This document shows, one piece after another, positions 45,402 through 54,284 of a stretch of DNA of 64,000 nucleotides. Position numbers and translations under genes: made by a program. The stretch comes from Pseudomonas pisciculturae. Its GTDB lineage: Bacteria; Pseudomonadota; Gammaproteobacteria; Pseudomonadales; Pseudomonadaceae. Under the pieces are notes generated by a model. It made no database searches and was not told the origin of the DNA. It saw only the letters and a program-made list of their open reading frames with translations. The stretch spans positions 248,001-312,000 of the forward strand of contig NZ_JACVZE010000001.1 of the NCBI RefSeq assembly GCF_015461805.1, read 5' to 3'. The first letter of the stretch is position 1. Each line of letters begins with the position of its first letter.

Positions 45402-46068
45402 TGCGGCTCTCCAGCACATAACCCATGCCCCGAATGGTGTGCAGCAGTTTTTGTTCAAACGGCCCGTCGAGCTTGGCCCGCAGGCGCTTGATTGCCACTT
45501 CCACCACGTTGGCGTCGCTGTCGAAATTGATGTCCCAGACCATCTCTGCGATGGCGGTCTTGGACAAGATCTCGCCCTGGCGCCGCGCCAACACGCTGAG
45601 CAGCGAGAACTCCTTGGCGGTCAGGTCCAGGCGCAGGCCGTTGCGACTGGCCTTGCGGCTGATCAGGTCGATCCACAGGTCGGCGACGGTCACCTGCACC
45701 GGCTCATGGCCGCCGCTGCGACGGGTCAGGGCTTGCAGGCGGGCCACCAGTTCGAGGAACGAAAACGGCTTGCCCAAATAATCATCGGCGCCTTCACGCA
45801 GACCGCGAATGCGGTCTTCCACGCGCTCGCGAGCGGTGAGCATGATCACCGGGGTCTGCTTGCGCGCACGCAAGGCGCGCAACACGCCGAAGCCGTCCAG
45901 GCCCGGTAGCATCACGTCGAGCACGATCACCGCGTAGTCGTTTTCCAGCGCCAGGTGCAGGCCCTCGACACCTTCGCGGGCCACATCAACGGTATAGCCC
46001 TGCTCTGTCAGGCCACGATGCAGGTAGTCCGCGGTTTTTTCTTCATCTTCAATAATCAGGACGCGCAT
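45391..46068 (-). CDS. OmpR-type response regulator of the heavy-metal (CusR/CopR) family
   Basis: A 225-residue protein. The receiver domain has the acidic pocket IIEDEEK, the phospho-acceptor aspartate in IVLDVMLPGLDGF (about residue 51) and the conserved lysine in YLGKPFSF. A winged-helix DNA-binding domain follows (LTAKEFSLLSVLARRQGEILSK, VVEVAIKRLRAKLD). It is encoded between the RND pump and its kinase. A CusR-like palindrome (50412-50427) lies upstream of the operon. Autoregulation of pump and sensor is therefore likely. Confidence 0.92.
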   Translation of the reverse strand: MRVLIIEDEEKTADYLHRGLTEQGYTVDVAREGVEGLHLALENDYAVIVLDVMLPGLDGFGVLRALRARKQTPVIMLTARERVEDRIRGLREGADDYLGKPFSFLELVARLQALTRRSGGHEPVQVTVADLWIDLISRKASRNGLRLDLTAKEFSLLSVLARRQGEILSKTAIAEMVWDINFDSDANVVEVAIKRLRAKLDGPFEQKLLHTIRGMGYVLESRSVS

Positions 46069-46077
46069 GTCACCGCC

Positions 46078-49000
46078 TCAATCTGTGGTCGCCAACTCAG
46101 ACGTTGGTTTGGGTCGGTGGAAAAACTTCTCAAGGTACAAGTATATGACCGGTGTGGTGAACAGCGTCAGCGCCTGGCTCACCAGCAAGCCGCCGACCAC
46201 CGCGATACCCAGCGGCTGGCGCATCTCGGCACCCGGGCCGGCGCCGAGCATCAGCGGCACTGCGCCGAGCAGGGCGGCGAGGGTGGTCATGATGATCGGG
46301 CGAAAGCGCGTGACGCAGGCTTCGTAGATCGCCTCTTCAGGCGGCAACCCGCGCACGCGCTGGGCATCGAGGGCAAAGTCGATCATCAGAATGCCGTTTT
46401 TCTTCACGATGCCGATCAACAGCACCAGGCCGATCAGCGCCATGATCGAAAAATCCTGGCCCATCAGCGACAGCATGATCAGCGCGCCCAAACCCGCCGA
46501 CGGCAAGGTCGAGATGATCGTCAGCGGGTGCACGAAACTTTCGTACAGCACACCGAGGATGATGTAGACCGCCACCAGCGCCGCCAGGATCAGCCACGGC
46601 TGGCTGGCCAACGAGCTCTGGAACGCCTGGGCCGCACCCTGGAAGTTGCCGATGATGGTGGTCGGCATGCCGATTTCATTCTTGGCCTGGTTGAGCATGA
46701 TCACCGCGTCGCCCAGCGCCACGCCAGGCGCCAGGTTGAAAGACAGGTTGGCGGCCGGGAACATGCCGTCATGGCTGATGGACAACGGCCCCACGGTGGG
46801 CGGGTCGACCTTGGCCAGCGCCGACAGAGGCACCATCTCATTGGTCAGCGGCGAACGCAGGTAGAAAAAGTTGAGGCTTTCGGCCTTGCCGCGTTGCTGG
46901 GTGTCGAGTTCCAGCACCACCTGGTACTGGTTGATCTCGGTCTGGAATTCGTTGATCTGACGCTGGCCAAACGCGTCATACAGCGCCTGGTCCACATCGG
47001 TGGCGGTCAGGCCGAAGCGTGCCGCGGCCTGCCGGTCGATGCTGATATGGGTAATGCTGCCACCCAGTTGCAGGTCGTTGGACAGGTCGCGAAAAGCCGG
47101 GTTGGCGCGCAGTTTTTCGGTGAGGCGTTGGGTCCAGGTGTTGAGCGTCGGGCCGTCGTTGCTCTTGAGCACATATTGATATTGGGCGCGGCTGGGGCCG
47201 GAGCTCAAGTTGATGTCTTGCCCGGCGCGCAGGTACAGCACGATGCCCGGCACCTTCGCCAGTTTCGGCCGGATGCGATCGATAAACTGGCTGGCAGACA
47301 CATCGCGGTCACCGCGGTCTTTCAAGGCGATCCAGAAGCGGCCATTGGCGATGGTCTGGTTGCTGCCGGTCACCCCCACCGAATGGGAAAACGCCTGCAC
47401 CGCCGGGTCGTCCTTGACGATCTCGGCCAGGGCCTTGTGCTTGGCGACCATGTCCGGGTACGACACATCGGCCGCCGCTTCGCTGGTGCCCAGCACAAAA
47501 CCGGTGTCTTGCACCGGGAAGAAACCCTTGGGGATAAACACATAGCCGACCACGGCCAGCGCCAGGGTCACCACGAAAATCGCGGCCATGCTGCGTTGAT
47601 GGGCCAATGCCCGGCGCAAGTTGCGTGCGTAGCCGGCCAGCAGGCGTTCGCTGAAGCCGGGTTTGGCGTGGGCATGATGGGTGGGCGCGCGCATGAACAG
47701 TGCGGCCAGGGTAGGCGCCAACGTCAGCGAGACCACCACCGAAATCAAGATGGTCGATGTCGCCGTCAACGCAAACTCCTTGAACAAGCGCCCGACCACA
47801 CCCCCCATGAACAGCAGCGGAATAAACGCGGCCACCAGCGAGAAGCTGATGGACACCACGGTAAAGCCAATCTCGCCAGCGCCCTTGATCGCCGCTTCGC
47901 GCTTGTCGAGCCCGGCTTCCAGGTGGCGGTGAATGTTTTCCACCACCACAATGGCATCGTCCACCACAAAGCCCACGGCGATCACGATCGCCACCAGCGT
48001 CAGGTTGTTGAGACTGAAGCCCATCAGGTACATCAGCGCAAAACTGGCAATCAGCGACACGCCGAGCACGCTGGACACAATCAGCGTCGCCGACAGCTGG
48101 CGCAGGAACAGCGCCATCACCGCCACCACCAGCAAAACCGCGATCAGCAGGGTCAATTCCACTTCATGCAACGAGGCGCGAATGGTCTTGGTGCGGTCGG
48201 TCAATACGCTGACCTGCACCGACGCCGGCAGCATGGCTTGCAGGCGCGGAAGTTCGGCTTGGATGCGGTCGACGGTCTCGACGATATTCGCGCCGGGTTG
48301 GCGGGAAATCACCAGGTTGACCCCCGGCGTATCGCCGGACCAGGCCTGCACGTAGGCGTTTTCCGAACCGTTGATAACTTTGGCGACGTCCCGCAGTTGA
48401 ACCGGGGCGCCGTCTTTGTAAGACACGATTAACTGAGCGTATTCATCCGGGTGGAACAACTGGTCGTTGGTCGAGAGGGTCGACACGCTGTTCTCGCCGT
48501 AGATAGCGCCCTTGGCCAGGTTGAGGCTCGACTGCTGAATGGCCAGGCGGATATCGGCCAGCGTCAGGCCAATGGCCGCGAGTTTATCCGGGGAGGCTTG
48601 CACCCGAATCGCCGGGCGTTGCTGGCCGGTGATGTTGATCTGGCCGACGCCGTCGATCTGGCTGATCTGGCGGGCCAGCAGGGTTTCCACATAGTCGCTC
48701 AACTCGGTGCTGGGCATGCTGTCGGAGCTGACGCTGAGGATCAGCACCGGGCTGTCTGCCGGGTTGACCTTCTTCCAGGTCGGCAAGCTCGGCATATCGC
48801 TGGGGAGTTTTCCGGACGCGGTGTTGATCGCCGCCTGCACTTCCTGCGCGGCGGTATCGATGCTTTTGTCCAGGGTGAATTGCAGGGTCAGCAAGCTTGA
48901 GCCCAAGGCACTGCTGGAGGTCATTTGAGTCATGCCGGGGATGGCGCTGAATTGCACCTCCAGCGGCGTGGCCACGGACGACGCCATGGTGTCCGGGCTG

Positions 49001-49167
49001 GCGCCGGGCAGGGTGGCGCTGACCTGGATCGTCGGAAACTCCGCTTCCGGCAGTGGGGCGATGGCCAGCCGTGGGAAGGCGATCAGCCCCAGTAGCACCA
49101 GCGCGAACGTCAGCAGTAGCGTCGCGACGGGGTGGTCGACGCACCAGACCGAGGGCGACCGGCTCAT
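46078..49167 (-). CDS. RND efflux pump inner-membrane transporter (MdtC/MuxC-like)
   Basis: A 1029-residue proton-driven pump of the HAE1 type with the duplicated 12-helix layout. The proton-relay aspartates are visible in VGFVVDDAIVVVENIHRH. The N-terminal helix is followed by FPTIQVSATLPGASPDTM, a conserved start of the porter domain. It resembles MdtB/MdtC and MuxB/MuxC rather than the metal-exporting CusA type, since the methionine relay of CusA is not evident. Only one pump gene is present, while MdtABC and MuxABC have two. Its start overlaps the adaptor stop by 4 bases. Confidence 0.93.
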   Translation of the reverse strand: MSRSPSVWCVDHPVATLLLTFALVLLGLIAFPRLAIAPLPEAEFPTIQVSATLPGASPDTMASSVATPLEVQFSAIPGMTQMTSSSALGSSLLTLQFTLDKSIDTAAQEVQAAINTASGKLPSDMPSLPTWKKVNPADSPVLILSVSSDSMPSTELSDYVETLLARQISQIDGVGQINITGQQRPAIRVQASPDKLAAIGLTLADIRLAIQQSSLNLAKGAIYGENSVSTLSTNDQLFHPDEYAQLIVSYKDGAPVQLRDVAKVINGSENAYVQAWSGDTPGVNLVISRQPGANIVETVDRIQAELPRLQAMLPASVQVSVLTDRTKTIRASLHEVELTLLIAVLLVVAVMALFLRQLSATLIVSSVLGVSLIASFALMYLMGFSLNNLTLVAIVIAVGFVVDDAIVVVENIHRHLEAGLDKREAAIKGAGEIGFTVVSISFSLVAAFIPLLFMGGVVGRLFKEFALTATSTILISVVVSLTLAPTLAALFMRAPTHHAHAKPGFSERLLAGYARNLRRALAHQRSMAAIFVVTLALAVVGYVFIPKGFFPVQDTGFVLGTSEAAADVSYPDMVAKHKALAEIVKDDPAVQAFSHSVGVTGSNQTIANGRFWIALKDRGDRDVSASQFIDRIRPKLAKVPGIVLYLRAGQDINLSSGPSRAQYQYVLKSNDGPTLNTWTQRLTEKLRANPAFRDLSNDLQLGGSITHISIDRQAAARFGLTATDVDQALYDAFGQRQINEFQTEINQYQVVLELDTQQRGKAESLNFFYLRSPLTNEMVPLSALAKVDPPTVGPLSISHDGMFPAANLSFNLAPGVALGDAVIMLNQAKNEIGMPTTIIGNFQGAAQAFQSSLASQPWLILAALVAVYIILGVLYESFVHPLTIISTLPSAGLGALIMLSLMGQDFSIMALIGLVLLIGIVKKNGILMIDFALDAQRVRGLPPEEAIYEACVTRFRPIIMTTLAALLGAVPLMLGAGPGAEMRQPLGIAVVGGLLVSQALTLFTTPVIYLYLEKFFHRPKPTSELATTD

Positions 49168-50330
49168 CGTTGCACCTTGGCGTCGACGGTCTGGATCACT
49201 TGCGGCGGTTCTTTGAGCACCTCCACCTGGGCGCCCGCCTTGAGCCGCGACTGGCCGTCGCTGACCAGCATATCGCCGGCCTGTACGCCTTTGATGATGT
49301 TCACGTCGCTGTCCTGGTAGGTCACCTGCACGGGCACCACCTCGACCTTGTCACCGTTGAGCCGGTACACGAAGTGCGAATCCAGGCCGCGTTGCACTAC
49401 GGTCGGCGGCACCACCAAGGCGTTTTTATCGAGGGCGGTCTGGATCTTGATGGTCACCAGTTGGCCCGGCCACAAGCGCTGCGAGGCGTTGCTGAACTCG
49501 GCCTTGACGCGCAGGGTGCCAGTGGTAGAGCTGATCTGGTTGTCGATCAGGCTCAAGTGGCCTTCACCGAGCAGGTCGCCGGTTTGGCTGTCGGTGTCGG
49601 CGCCCATGTAGGCATCGACACTGGCTTTGGTCGGTGCTGCGATCAAGCCTTGCAGGGTCGGCAACATCTGTTGAGGCAGGGAGAACTCGACAGCAATCGG
49701 GTCGATCTGGGTCACGGAGAACAGGCCCTGGGCATCGCTGGTACGCAGGAAGTTACCTTCATCGACCGTGCGTATGCCGACGCGCCCCGTCACCGGAGAG
49801 CGAATTTGCGTGTATGAAAGCTGAACTTGCGCCGAATCGATCGCCGCCTGGTTGCCCTGGGCGGTGGCTTTGAGCTGGTTGACCAGTGCTTGCTGCTGGT
49901 CGTAGGTCTGCTTGGACACGCCGTCGTCCACGCTGAGTTCTTTGTAGCGCTTGAGATTGACCTGCGCCACTTGCAACTGCGCCTGGCTTTCCCCCAGCTG
50001 TGCCTTGGCCTGGTCGAGGCTGGCGCGGATCGAGCGGTCGTCAATACTGGCCAGCAGGTCACCGGCCTTGACCAACTGGCCTTCCTTGACCAGCAGCTTG
50101 GTGAGGATGCCGTCCACTTGAGGGCGAATCACGACGCTGTGCAACGACAACACTGAACCGATCCCGCTGACATAGCGTGCAATATCCTGCTGCGCCACGT
50201 TCACCACCCGCACCGGGATTGCAGTGGGTGCCGCCAGTTTCGCCTTGGCCGGCCGGGTCAGTGCCCAGGCTGCAATAGCCAACACCACAAGGACACCCAC
50301 GATCAGGGCGGTTTTCCGTTGAATTTGCAT
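49164..50330 (-). CDS. RND efflux periplasmic adaptor (MdtA-like membrane-fusion protein)
   Basis: A 388-residue adaptor with an N-terminal anchor (ALIVGVLVVLAIAAWAL). The lipoyl/barrel-sandwich halves (SVVIRPQVDGILTKLLVKEGQLVKAGDLLASID, then YTQIRSPVTGRVGIRTVDEG) surround a coiled-coil hairpin rich in Gln/Leu (about 105-170). It would link the pump to an outer-membrane channel. ATG 50330 is chosen for its fit to the family start (MQIQRKTA); the frame open to 50399 overlaps the promoter region. No outer-membrane factor gene lies in the operon. Confidence 0.92.
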   Translation of the reverse strand: MQIQRKTALIVGVLVVLAIAAWALTRPAKAKLAAPTAIPVRVVNVAQQDIARYVSGIGSVLSLHSVVIRPQVDGILTKLLVKEGQLVKAGDLLASIDDRSIRASLDQAKAQLGESQAQLQVAQVNLKRYKELSVDDGVSKQTYDQQQALVNQLKATAQGNQAAIDSAQVQLSYTQIRSPVTGRVGIRTVDEGNFLRTSDAQGLFSVTQIDPIAVEFSLPQQMLPTLQGLIAAPTKASVDAYMGADTDSQTGDLLGEGHLSLIDNQISSTTGTLRVKAEFSNASQRLWPGQLVTIKIQTALDKNALVVPPTVVQRGLDSHFVYRLNGDKVEVVPVQVTYQDSDVNIIKGVQAGDMLVSDGQSRLKAGAQVEVLKEPPQVIQTVDAKVQR

Positions 50331-50411
50331 GGGGTGAGGCGCCAGGGCAAAGGATTGGATGAGTAGAGAGTCTTTATAGCCCTCCAACCCGGTCAGCAAG
50401 GTGACTGTTAA

Positions 50412-50427
50412 CTGACAGCGCTGTCAG
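50412..50427. promoter_or_regulatory. CusR-like palindromic operator upstream of the RND operon
   Basis: CTGACAGCGCTGTCAG is a perfect 16-bp palindrome 82 bases before the adaptor start. Its half-sites TGACA and TGTCA at 4-base spacing match the E. coli CusR box core. The operon's own regulator belongs to that family. Binding is inferred, not shown. Confidence 0.6.
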
Positions 50428-50544
50428 CAAAGCCAGACCATTCGTACAGGCGGTGGTTAAAGATCTGAGGCAGGCAGGTATACTGCGCGCCAGCGAGGCC
50501 CGCAAGCCGGCCCCGCGCCATTTTTTGCACGCTCCGGAGCTTCC

Positions 50545-50778
50545 ATGACTTCCCCGACACAACCCCCTGTTGAAGCGACCGATATCGTCGATCCGGCCAG
50601 CGCCGAAGGTGTTGAGAAAACCGAGATTCCGGCGTTCAAGTTCCCATTCAAACCGGGTGAATTGGCCGGGGCGAAGAATGCCGCCCAGCCCTGGTACAAG
50701 AATGGCGCCAAGAACGGTCACACCAAGTCTCCGGGCATGGCCCCGCCGGGTACGCGTCGTTCGATGGGTAAACGCTGA
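50545..50778 (+). CDS. Conserved small protein of unknown function (77 aa)
   Basis: A 77-residue soluble protein with an acidic, Pro/Thr-rich first half (VEATDIVDPASAEGVEKTEIP). The second half is basic and Gly/Lys/Pro-rich (KFPFKPGELAGAKNAAQPWY, ending RRSMGKR). No signal peptide, membrane helix or known domain is visible, and it looks largely disordered. GGAGC lies 7 bases before ATG 50545, and codon use is normal for the window, so it is probably a real gene. I recognise no function; the basic tail could bind nucleic acid, but this is a guess. Confidence 0.7.
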   Translation: MTSPTQPPVEATDIVDPASAEGVEKTEIPAFKFPFKPGELAGAKNAAQPWYKNGAKNGHTKSPGMAPPGTRRSMGKR

Positions 50779-50941
50779 GAATAGAGCTCTGTAATATTTG
50801 ACGGCTTTTTCTTACATCTAGCGCTGATATTTCTGCTTGTAGGCCAGCATCCGTTTCTTGAAAGCTTGCCCAGCCTCCGCTCCTTCCTATGTTTTTAAAC
50901 AGGGTGGGGCGTGGTGAGGCTGGTTTTTCCGGAAAAAAAGG

Positions 50942-51733
50942 ATGCTTCCCTTGGCCCTGATACACATCTGTGTAGCGTTTGCCTTACTGCTGTCGGTTGA
51001 TGCGGCAGCGGCCGGTGACCCACCGCGTAGTGAGATCCGTTTTGCCGTTGCCGCGCTGTTTCCTCCTTTCCAAAGCCGCAACCCGCAAGGGCAACTGGTC
51101 GGGCTGAATATCGATTTGGGTAATGCCCTGTGCCAGCAGATGAATGTGCGGTGCACTTGGGTTGACCAGGTGCTTGTAGAGAATTTCAAAGCCCTGGAGG
51201 CCAGGCAATTCGATGCCATCATGGGCATAGCCCCTACCCCGACGCGGCTGCGAGCGGTGAACTTCACCGATGACCTCTATCCCTTCACCACCCACTTGGT
51301 CGCGCGCAAGGCATCGGGCTTGTTGCCGACGGTACGGTCGCTCAAGGGCAAGCGGGTAGGCGTACTACTGGGGAGCAATCGTGAGGCCTTCGCCTTGGCC
51401 CAGTGGGCGCCCAAAGGCGTGGTCATCAAGAGTTTCTGGCTCAATCACGAATTGGTCAGCAGCCTGGTGGCAGGTGACATTGATGCGACCTTGCAAGGCT
51501 CCCTCGAAATTCGCGAGGCCCTCCTTGATACGCCCGAAGGCCGGGACTTCGGTTTTCTTGGCCCTACTGTTTCGGCTGAACTGTTGGGCGCCAGCGTCGC
51601 AATCGCGCTGCGCAAGCCCGATACCGCACTGCTCCAGGAACTCAACTTCGCGCTTGAGCAGTTGATGCAGAACGGTGAATACCAGCGAATCCTGCAGCCT
51701 TATCAACTGGATGCAATGCCTTCCAATTCGTAA
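50942..51733 (+). CDS. Family 3 extracellular solute-binding protein (amino-acid-type)
   Basis: A 263-residue periplasmic protein with signal peptide (ALIHICVAFALLLSVDAAAA). It has the cluster-3 binding fold: IRFAVAALFPPFQSRNPQGQLVGLNIDLGNALC, FDAIMGIAPTPTRLRAVNFTDDLY and LKGKRVGVLLGSNREAF. These motifs resemble lysine/arginine/ornithine or histidine binders. No ABC permease or ATPase gene is adjacent, so it may feed a distant transporter or serve as a sensor. The ribosome site before ATG 50942 (AAAAAAGG) is weak. Confidence 0.85.
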   Translation: MLPLALIHICVAFALLLSVDAAAAGDPPRSEIRFAVAALFPPFQSRNPQGQLVGLNIDLGNALCQQMNVRCTWVDQVLVENFKALEARQFDAIMGIAPTPTRLRAVNFTDDLYPFTTHLVARKASGLLPTVRSLKGKRVGVLLGSNREAFALAQWAPKGVVIKSFWLNHELVSSLVAGDIDATLQGSLEIREALLDTPEGRDFGFLGPTVSAELLGASVAIALRKPDTALLQELNFALEQLMQNGEYQRILQPYQLDAMPSNS

Positions 51734-51762
51734 TGACCAACCATGGGCCAGAGCGTGAAGCT

Positions 51763-51845
51763 ATCGCGGGCAAGCCCGTAGTCGACGGTGCTTCAACGTT
51801 GAAATGCATTCAAAATGTGGGAGCGGGCTTGCCCGCGAAGAGGCC
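51763..51845. repeat. REP pair, GTGGGAGCGGGCTTGC type, degenerate left half
   Basis: TCGCGGGCAAGCCCG (about 51764-51778) faces a complete unit TGTGGGAGCGGGCTTGCCCG (about 51817-51836). It lies between two convergent genes and is the same subtype as the pair at 222-315. Confidence 0.85.
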
Positions 51846-51853
51846 AGTAAGGC

Positions 51854-52597
51854 CTACGCCGCCCTCAGCGAGATAAACGCATAATTGGCCGGCACCTCAG
51901 TCGCAACCTGCGCCCCCGCCTCCAGCACCTGCTCGGCGATGTCCATCCCCGACACATGAAACACCCACTCGTTGGCCACTGCCGGCTGATCTACCGCCAA
52001 CTCGATCGCCCGGGCAAACGCGGCCATGTCCGGCAGGTAGGCGGTAAACCCATCCCCCTTGAGCGCGGTGGTGTGTATACCCAGCAAGGCGCAGACCGCT
52101 TCCTTGGTCTGCACGTCGTCACGGTCGGCCTGGCGTGAGCGCTGGATCAGATCGGCCAACTCCCGGTCCATCAACTCGCCGCCGATGATCATCGCCGGGC
52201 CCTGCTCCCAGGACTCCGGCGGGCAATCCTTGGCGGCAGGGTTCAACGGAATATGCGGGTTGATCTCCATCGGGTAGATACGGCACACCAACGGTCGTCG
52301 TTCATAGATGCGGCACAGGTTGTCTTCGTCAAGATTCCGGCAGCGTCCGGCGTTGTAGGCGGCAAAGGTGATCGCCACAAACGCCTCGGTGTTGCCGCTG
52401 GGCACCACCACCGAACGGCGTTCGGCGTGTTCGCGTTGTTGAAGGGGCAGGCCAAGGCCGTTGCCCAGGAACCCTTCCACCAGAACGATGACGTTACCGC
52501 CATCTGTCGCCCACATACGGGCTTCGTCGAGAGTCAGAGGGACGTGATGGTCGGTGCAGCATTTGCCGCAACCGACGCAGGAAAAGTGGGTGTTCAT
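51854..52597 (-). CDS. YkgJ-family cysteine-cluster protein
   Basis: A 247-residue protein starting MNTHFSCVGCGKCCTDHH. The CxxCxxCC pattern, together with later cysteines (AGRCRNLDEDNLCRIYERRPLVCRIYP), is the signature of the YkgJ/UPF0153 family, thought to bind zinc or an Fe-S cluster. Its biological role is unknown. The ATG at 52597 is chosen because it begins exactly at the cysteine motif; the frame open to 52738 lacks a ribosome site. Confidence 0.88.
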   Translation of the reverse strand: MNTHFSCVGCGKCCTDHHVPLTLDEARMWATDGGNVIVLVEGFLGNGLGLPLQQREHAERRSVVVPSGNTEAFVAITFAAYNAGRCRNLDEDNLCRIYERRPLVCRIYPMEINPHIPLNPAAKDCPPESWEQGPAMIIGGELMDRELADLIQRSRQADRDDVQTKEAVCALLGIHTTALKGDGFTAYLPDMAAFARAIELAVDQPAVANEWVFHVSGMDIAEQVLEAGAQVATEVPANYAFISLRAA

Positions 52598-52706
52598 GGC
52601 GGATCTGTCACCAGGCAAGGTCAGAGGGCACGCTGTGACGGTGACGGGTTTCTGCCTCTGTTCACCGATGTACCTGCGATGGAAGCAAGTTGTGCGCCAG
52701 TGCCTA

Positions 52707-53189
52707 TCAGTCTTCTTGCGCGACGTCCCGTAGGACAAATCTCATGCCCGCGCTTTCATACAGTTGCCGCGCCCGCAGATTGCTTTCCAGTACCTTGAGG
52801 TCCACATAGGGTTCGCCGCGCTGCTTGAACACCTGGAAACAGTGCAGCAACAAGGCGCGGCCCAGCCCTTGGCCCTGAGCACAGGGGTGTACAGAAAGGT
52901 TTTTGATAAAGGCGCTGGTCCAGCACTGGGCCACGCCGAGGATGCCGTCGGCGTTACTGGCTACCAGGCATAGACTGGGGTCGAACTCTGCGTCGGTGGT
53001 GAACTGGTGTTGCCAGGTTTCCAGGTTGGGCACGCGGCCGCCGCCTTGCTCCTGGGTCATGCGCAACACGGCATGGATCGCCGGGGCCAAGTCATCGCGG
53101 TAATGGTCCAACTGTGTACCGGCCGGCCATTGCGGGGCGGGTAGGCTGCCGGTGAGGTCGCGGCGCAGCAGTTGGAAATATTCGCTCAC
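52707..53189 (-). CDS. GNAT-family N-acetyltransferase
   Basis: A 160-residue acyl-CoA-dependent acetyltransferase. The acetyl-CoA-binding segment LSVHPCAQGQGLGRALLLHCFQ holds the Q/RxxGxG/A motif, followed by DLKVLESNLRARQLYESAGM near the C-terminus, which is typical of the GNAT fold. The substrate is unknown. It begins with GTG at 53189, overlapping the stop of cheV (GTGA), so the two are probably translated together. Confidence 0.88.
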   Translation of the reverse strand: MSEYFQLLRRDLTGSLPAPQWPAGTQLDHYRDDLAPAIHAVLRMTQEQGGGRVPNLETWQHQFTTDAEFDPSLCLVASNADGILGVAQCWTSAFIKNLSVHPCAQGQGLGRALLLHCFQVFKQRGEPYVDLKVLESNLRARQLYESAGMRFVLRDVAQED

Positions 53190-54088
53190 AGACCTTTTTG
53201 CGCCACGGTTTGCGCAGCGATCACCAAGGACTTGGTCAGCTCGGGCGACGAAAATTTGGTGAGCACCGAGTCGGCTCCGGCCAGGCGGGCTTTTTCGCTG
53301 TTCATCGCACTGTCCAGGGAGGTGTGCAACAGCACGTACAGCTCCTGGAAATCCGGGGTTTCGCGCAGGGTACGGGTGAGGGCGTAGCCGTCCATCTCGG
53401 ACATTTCGATGTCTGACACCACCACATTGATCTGCTGCGCCGTGCCTTGCAGCTCCAACAGCACATCGATGGCTTCCTTGGCGCTGCGGGCGGTGTGGCA
53501 GGTCAGGCCGAGGTTACGCAGGGTGTGTACCGACTGTTGCAGGGCGACTTGGCTGTCGTCCACCACCAGGATGCGTGCATTGCCCAGCACTTCAGCCTCT
53601 TCCATGGTCAAGTCGGTGGGCGCGGTTTCGATCTGCGCCGGGGCGATGCCGTGGATGACTTTCTCGATATCCAACACCTGCACCAGACCGCCCTCCACCT
53701 GGGTTACCCCGGTGATAAACGAGCGATTGCCGCCTGCGCCGAAGGGCGGCGGGCGAATGTCGGTGGTCAGGCAGTGCACAATCTTGCTCACCGCCTGCAC
53801 ATGCAGGCCCTGCTTGGAGCGGCTCACGTCGGTGACGATCAGGCAGCCGCCGTCCGGGTCTTGCAGCGGCATTTCCCCCAGGGCACGGCTGAGGTCGATC
53901 ACCGACAGCGAAGTGCCGCGCAGCGTGGCGATGCCTTTGACGTGGGGGTGCGACTCCGGCAGCTTGGTCAGCGGCGGGCAAGGGATGATTTCGCTGACTT
54001 TCAGCAGGTTGATCGCCATCAGCTTGCCGCTGCGCAAGGTAAAGAGCAGAAGCGAGAGTGAATCTGCGCGGGCTTTGGTGGTGGACAT
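53186..54088 (-). CDS. cheV: CheV-type chemotaxis coupling protein (CheW-receiver fusion)
   Basis: A 300-residue cytoplasmic protein. The CheW-like domain (about 12-160) includes LFTLRSGKLMAINLLKVSEI and FITGVTQVEGGLVQVLDIEKV. A receiver domain (about 170-295) has RILVVDDSQVALQQ and the phospho-acceptor aspartate in NVVVSDIEMSEMDGY. CheV couples chemoreceptors to CheA and modulates signalling when phosphorylated. ATG 54088 opens the family start MSTTKARADSLSLLLF. No other che genes are adjacent, though a chemoreceptor lies at 337-2475. Confidence 0.93.
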   Translation of the reverse strand: MSTTKARADSLSLLLFTLRSGKLMAINLLKVSEIIPCPPLTKLPESHPHVKGIATLRGTSLSVIDLSRALGEMPLQDPDGGCLIVTDVSRSKQGLHVQAVSKIVHCLTTDIRPPPFGAGGNRSFITGVTQVEGGLVQVLDIEKVIHGIAPAQIETAPTDLTMEEAEVLGNARILVVDDSQVALQQSVHTLRNLGLTCHTARSAKEAIDVLLELQGTAQQINVVVSDIEMSEMDGYALTRTLRETPDFQELYVLLHTSLDSAMNSEKARLAGADSVLTKFSSPELTKSLVIAAQTVAQKGL

Positions 54089-54180
54089 AAAAACCTTCTG
54101 TGGATCAGGGATGACGATCTATACAGAGTTATCGACTTGGAGCAGCCAGGCTTTAACCGGATTTACATGTCGGACTCGAT

Positions 54181-54279
54181 CAATGTGGGAGGGGGCTTGC
54201 TCCCGATGAGGGTGGGTCAGCCAACACATCTGGTAGCTGATACACCGCCATCGGGAGCAAGCCCCCTCCCACATTGGAT
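54181..54279. repeat. REPIN (two inverted REP units)
   Basis: GTGGGAGGGGGCTTGCTCCC faces GGGAGCAAGCCCCCTCCCAC over a spacer of about 45 bases. It lies between cheV and the reductase gene. Confidence 0.93.
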
Positions 54280-54284
54280 CTATG

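Noticed and set aside
45955..48432. A long plus-strand open frame (825 codons) opposite the RND pump
   Set aside because: His/Gln/Arg-rich low-quality translation with no domain; the pump on the other strand is a full-length family member.
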